A DNA stretch of 7,515 nucleotides from assembly GCF_035938995.1 (NCBI RefSeq), contig NZ_DASZGI010000079.1, forward strand, positions 1 through 7,515, read 5' to 3'. The translations under genes were made by a program, and so were the position numbers. A model generated the notes under the pieces. It was not told the origin of the DNA and searched no databases. It saw only the letters and a list, made by a program, of their open reading frames with translations. Source of the DNA: DASZGI01 sp035938995 (lineage in GTDB: Bacteria; Actinomycetota; Actinomycetes; Streptomycetales; Catenulisporaceae). Position 1 is the stretch's first letter; every line of letters starts with the position of its first letter. Shown piece after piece: positions 4,961 through 7,515 of the stretch.

Positions 4961-6580
4961 GACGGCGGGCTTGGGCGGTCCTGGCGGGAAACCGGAGGTA
5001 ACTCCACGCGCGCTGGCGACGCCCGGTCCCGCGCCGAACTGGACGGCCAGCGCCCGCTGACGGACACGGCGAAGCAGATCCTTGAGGCCCAGCTGGACCA
5101 ATGCCTGGTCGACAGCGAAAAACGGTGCGTGCGGCGCTGACGGACCTCGACTCGCTGGCGGACACCCGGGCGAGCATCGACCGGGGCGCGATGGACGGCG
5201 CTGGGGTGTTCCAGTACTACACCGCCGCCATCACCGCGCTGACCGCGCCCGACTTCGGCGCGGACTCGACCGCGGACACCACGCTACGCCGCGGCCTGCA
5301 AACGCTCGAATTCCTCGGCGACGCGAAGGAGTACACCGGGCGCGAGCGCGCCGCTCTCAGCGCCGTGTTCGCCGCGCGGAAGATCACACCGGCCGACTAT
5401 CAACTGCTGCTCGACGACTTGGCCGCGAAGCAGGCCGCGCTCGCACAGTTCGCCCGGACCGCGACCCGGCCGAACAGGCCGCCCTCGCCGCCGCCCAGGC
5501 CTCCCCGGCCGCGCGTCAGGCGGACGACGACGAGTCCGTCGTGGTGGATTCGGCCGGGCGCACCCTGTCCCGACAGGTCGATCCGGTCGCCTGGTTCGGC
5601 ATCATGACCACCTACATCAATAGTCTGCGGCAGGTTCAGGTCGGCATCGGCGCGGACATCGACGCGCGGGCCGCCGCGCTGCGCCAAGCGGCCGAGGACC
5701 GGTTGATCGCCATCGCCTTGATTGCCGCGCTGACCCTCGGCTTCGAGGTCTGACTCGCCCGCGGCGCGCTGCGCTCGGTCGTCGGACCGCTCGCGCGGCT
5801 CTCCCGCGAGGCGCAGACGCTCGCCCTGCACCGGCTGCCCGAGGCCGTGGAGCGGCTACGTTCCTCTACTGGGGACGACCAGGAGCCCGGCGCGGTCGGT
5901 GCCGCGCCGCCGGAGCCGATCACCGTTCCGAAATATGCGGGGCTGAGATCGCAGCGGTGGCGGGCGCGCTGGGCTTGGTCCGGGGTGCGGCGCTGAACCT
6001 CGCCACCGGCCAGGCGATCCTGCGCCGCAACACCAACGACTCGCTGGTGAACCTGGCCCGGCGCAACCAGAACCTGGTGCGCCGCCAACTGGTCTTCATC
6101 ACCCGGCTGGAACGCGACGAGCCGGACGCCGAGGTGCTGGCCAGCTTGTTCGAGCTCGATCACCTGGCCACCCGGATGCGCCGCAATGCGGAGAGCCTGC
6201 TGGTCCTCGTCGGCGAGGCGCCGGCGCGCCGCTGGGCGCGGCCGATTTCTGTCAATGACCTGATCCTGGCCGCCATATCAGAGGTCGAGGACTATCCCGG
6301 AGTGGCGCTGCGCCGCGTCAACGGGGCGCAAGTGACCGGATCGGTGATCGCGGAACTGGCGCACCTGCTCGCCGAGCTGATCGAGAACGGGCTGCACTTC
6401 TCGCCCTCGGACATGGAGGTGGAGATCCTCGGGCGGCGGACCGGCGACGGATATCTGATCGCCGCGGCCGACCACGGCGTCGGGATGTCCCCGGCGGCGC
6501 TGGACCGGGCGAACGCGAAGCTGCGCGGCGAGGAGCAGTTCGCGGCGAATGTAAGCACATGGGCGATCACGCCGCCGTAG
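4961..6580 (+). pseudogene. Conservon-type (CvnA-like) sensor histidine kinase with nitrate/nitrite-sensing domain, inactivated
   Basis: Four frame pieces rebuild one protein. Piece 1 (4961 to about 5122) reads ELDGQRPLTDTAKQILEAQL. Piece 2 (about 5125-5465) carries the helical sensing domain (TAAITALTAPDF, LEFLGDAKEYTGRERAALSA). Piece 3 (5466 to about 5940) contains YINSLRQVQVGIGADIDARA, a membrane helix (LIAIALIAALTLGF) and then, past an in-frame TGA at 5751-5753, a HAMP-like stretch (RSVVGPLARLSREAQTLALH). Piece 4 (about 5942-6580) has the signature NLARRNQNLVRRQL, FELDHLATRMRRNAESLLVL, the ATPase N-box ELIENGLHFSP and G1 box DHGVGM. Each junction (5117-5125, 5464-5466, 5934-5945) fits loss of one base. 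The N-terminal membrane segment is missing and the protein stops at 6578-6580, before the G2 part of the ATPase. Family members usually head an operon with roadblock, DUF742 and GTPase genes; none follow here. It would be inactive even if the shifts were repaired. Confidence 0.8.
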
Positions 6581-7017
6581 GTGAAAACCTCGGGCGGCCT
6601 GCGGCAGCAGGTCGCCGGGCTGCTTGACCGCGCCGCGGCGTCGATCGCCAATGCGCCGGAGGGCAAGCTGCGGCGCAGCCTGACCGGCGCGGGATTCACC
6701 GAACTCGCCCGACACGAACCGAGGTTCGCCGGGGAGGCGATCCGCCGGCTGGGCAGGGCGCTGGACCTGCGCAGAGGTGAATCCGCGCGCAACCGGTGCC
6801 TTGACCTGATCTCCCCGGCCGAGGCCCACCTGTGGCGGATCGCGACCTCGAGCAGTCCGTGCAGGCGGCCGGTCGCGCGGTCGAGTCGGCCCAGGGAACC
6901 TCGTCACTGCGGATCAGGTGGCGGCTGGGCGATCTGCAGCAGCGGCTGCGCCCGCACATGAAGCAGGTCAACCTTTTCGCGTTGTTCGAGGCCGGTCGCT
7001 CAGCTTGTCTTTCTTAG
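6581..7017 (+). pseudogene. C-terminal TPR tail of an XRE-type regulator, frameshifted
   Basis: The frame continues directly after the kinase TAG with different content. FTELARHEPRFAGEAIRRLG, SARNRCLDLISPAEAHLW (to about 6835) and, after a one-base loss, DLEQSVQAAGRAVESAQGTS plus LGDLQQRLRPHMKQV run to a TAG at 7015-7017. This helical alternation resembles the C-terminal TPR-like repeats of streptomycete XRE-family regulators, in which LISLAEAHLW and a closing LRPH are common; the assignment rests on this memory of the family. The DNA-binding N-terminus and most repeats are absent, and the last residues (NLFALFEAGRSACLS) look like out-of-frame ending. The GTG at 6581 directly abuts the kinase stop with no ribosome site, so this is a rearrangement product rather than a small gene. 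Confidence 0.5.
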
Positions 7018-7089
7018 CGGTCCCGGCCGCCGACGCGCCTGCGCGACGCGGTGTTGACGCTATGCCCGGCGCCGCTGACACTGGGCCGC

Positions 7090-7389
7090 GTGGCCGAATG
7101 GATCTACTTCATCCACCCGCCGCGCCGGGACTTCGCCGTGACGATGACCGACGTGGAGAAGCGGGTCTGGGCGGAGCACGCGGCGCGGCTTGAGCGCCTG
7201 CTGGCCGAGGGGACGCTCATCCTGGCCGGCCCGACACTTGGCCCGGTCAACACCGGCATCGCCGTGTTCGAGGCCGAAGACGAACAGGCCGCACGCGCGA
7301 TCATGGACGGCGACCCCATCTCGGCCAGCGGCCTGGCGCACCTGGAGCTTCGCCCGTTCCGTGCGTCATTCCTGCGCGGCCGCCCCTAG
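7090..7389 (+). CDS. YciI-family protein (YCII-related domain)
   Basis: A 99-residue single-domain protein of the YCII-related, dimeric alpha-beta-barrel (ferredoxin-like) superfamily. Members are mostly uncharacterised; some take part in aromatic degradation or sit beside ECF sigma factors. The sequence opens EWIYFIHPPRRDF, has the conserved His30 in WAEHAARLERLLAEGTLIL, the AGPTLG turn (46-51), and MDGDPISASG with the conserved Asp-Pro near 75-76, ending in LRPFRASFLRGR. The GTG at 7090 gives the family's usual N-terminus, directly before the first beta strand. An in-frame GTG at 7051 would add 13 residues without homology. Neither start has a clear ribosome site. It appears intact, with pseudogenes upstream and an oppositely oriented gene downstream. 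Confidence 0.85.
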   Translation: MAEWIYFIHPPRRDFAVTMTDVEKRVWAEHAARLERLLAEGTLILAGPTLGPVNTGIAVFEAEDEQAARAIMDGDPISASGLAHLELRPFRASFLRGRP

Positions 7390-7443
7390 GACCGGCGAGC
7401 AGACCAGCCGACAGCAGGAGCATGGCTCACTACGGTTTTCTGA

Positions 7444-7515
7444 TCATCGGGTGAAGAACAGGTGGGTCGCCCCGCTGGGCACGGAAACCGCCTCGACGGT
7501 GAACCGCTCGTGCAG
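7444..7515 (-). CDS. C-terminal end of an unidentified gene (partial)
   Basis: Reading inward from the right edge on the minus strand, 23 codons end at a TGA (7446-7444): FTVEAVSVPSGATHLFFTR at the C-terminus. The alternating hydrophobic pattern looks like closing beta strands and the base pattern is G/C-rich at third positions as in coding DNA here. The family is not recognisable from so short a piece. It would converge with the YciI gene, the two stops being 54 bases apart. Confidence 0.4.
   Translation of the reverse strand: MHERFTVEAVSVPSGATHLFFTR

Noticed and set aside
4115..5101. A 328-codon open frame on the minus strand
   Set aside because: It is antisense to the Endo H-type gene, whose family identity is certain. 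The reading is Arg/Val/Gly-rich with no recognisable domain and reflects high-GC codon bias.
7416..7454. AGGAG followed by ATG and a 10-codon frame MAHYGFLIIG ending in TGA
   Set aside because: The ribosome-like motif is only one base from the ATG, too close to work, and the opposite strand carries a better coding candidate. Resemblance to a flavoprotein N-terminus is too short to weigh.
1..7515. CRISPR array, tRNA/rRNA gene, or a multi-gene defence or biosynthetic system
   Set aside because: No spaced repeat series, no cloverleaf or rRNA-like segment noticed, and the intact genes are of unrelated function with separate orientation and control.

Overview
The window is high-GC DNA with the codon bias, GTG starts and gene families of a filamentous actinomycete (a Streptomyces, Catenulispora or Kitasatospora type organism). 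It reads as an accessory, decaying stretch of chromosome. Four genes look intact: an isochorismatase-like cysteine hydrolase, a DHA2-type MFS exporter, a secreted Endo H-type glycosidase and a YciI-family protein. Between them lie four recognisable but broken genes. No claim here rests on a database search; families are recognised from motifs.

Layout. Bases 2-79 (+) hold the last 25 codons of an unidentified gene, possibly a transposase or integrase. An SDR oxidoreductase remnant (111-582, -) follows. It has a nonsense codon and a one-base insertion, and its homology stops abruptly next to that gene end. It lies one base behind the isochorismatase-like gene (584-1255, -), so the two were once a translationally linked pair. 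The 480-base divergent intergenic region (1256-1735) is rich in regulatory-looking structure: a GGTGA/TCACC array near the hydrolase, a 16-base palindrome overlapping the -35 of a promoter facing the exporter, and a second 18-base palindrome in the exporter leader. The exporter (1736-3250, +) is a full-length 14-TM family member.

Behind the exporter lies a remnant of an RHS/polymorphic-toxin protein (3346-3753, +): a Gly/Ala-rich linker followed by the start of a pretoxin HINT domain, broken by a one-base loss and by a 10-base tandem duplication. Next is the Endo H homologue (3968-4900, +), which keeps its signal peptide and complete GH18 DxxDxDxE motif. A decayed conservon-type (CvnA-like) sensor kinase with a nitrate/nitrite-sensing domain (4961-6580, +) follows. 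It carries three frameshifts and one nonsense codon and is cut off inside its ATPase domain. Directly behind it is the C-terminal tail of an XRE/TPR-type regulator (6581-7017, +), also frameshifted. The window closes with YciI (7090-7389, +) and the last 23 codons of an unidentified gene on the minus strand (7444-7515).

The genes do not form one pathway. The clearest functional units are the former hydrolase/SDR pair, the regulated exporter, and the stand-alone secreted deglycosylating enzyme. I found no convincing undescribed multi-gene system. The most informative signals are the operator-like arrays in the divergent region and the concentration of gene wrecks beside intact genes.
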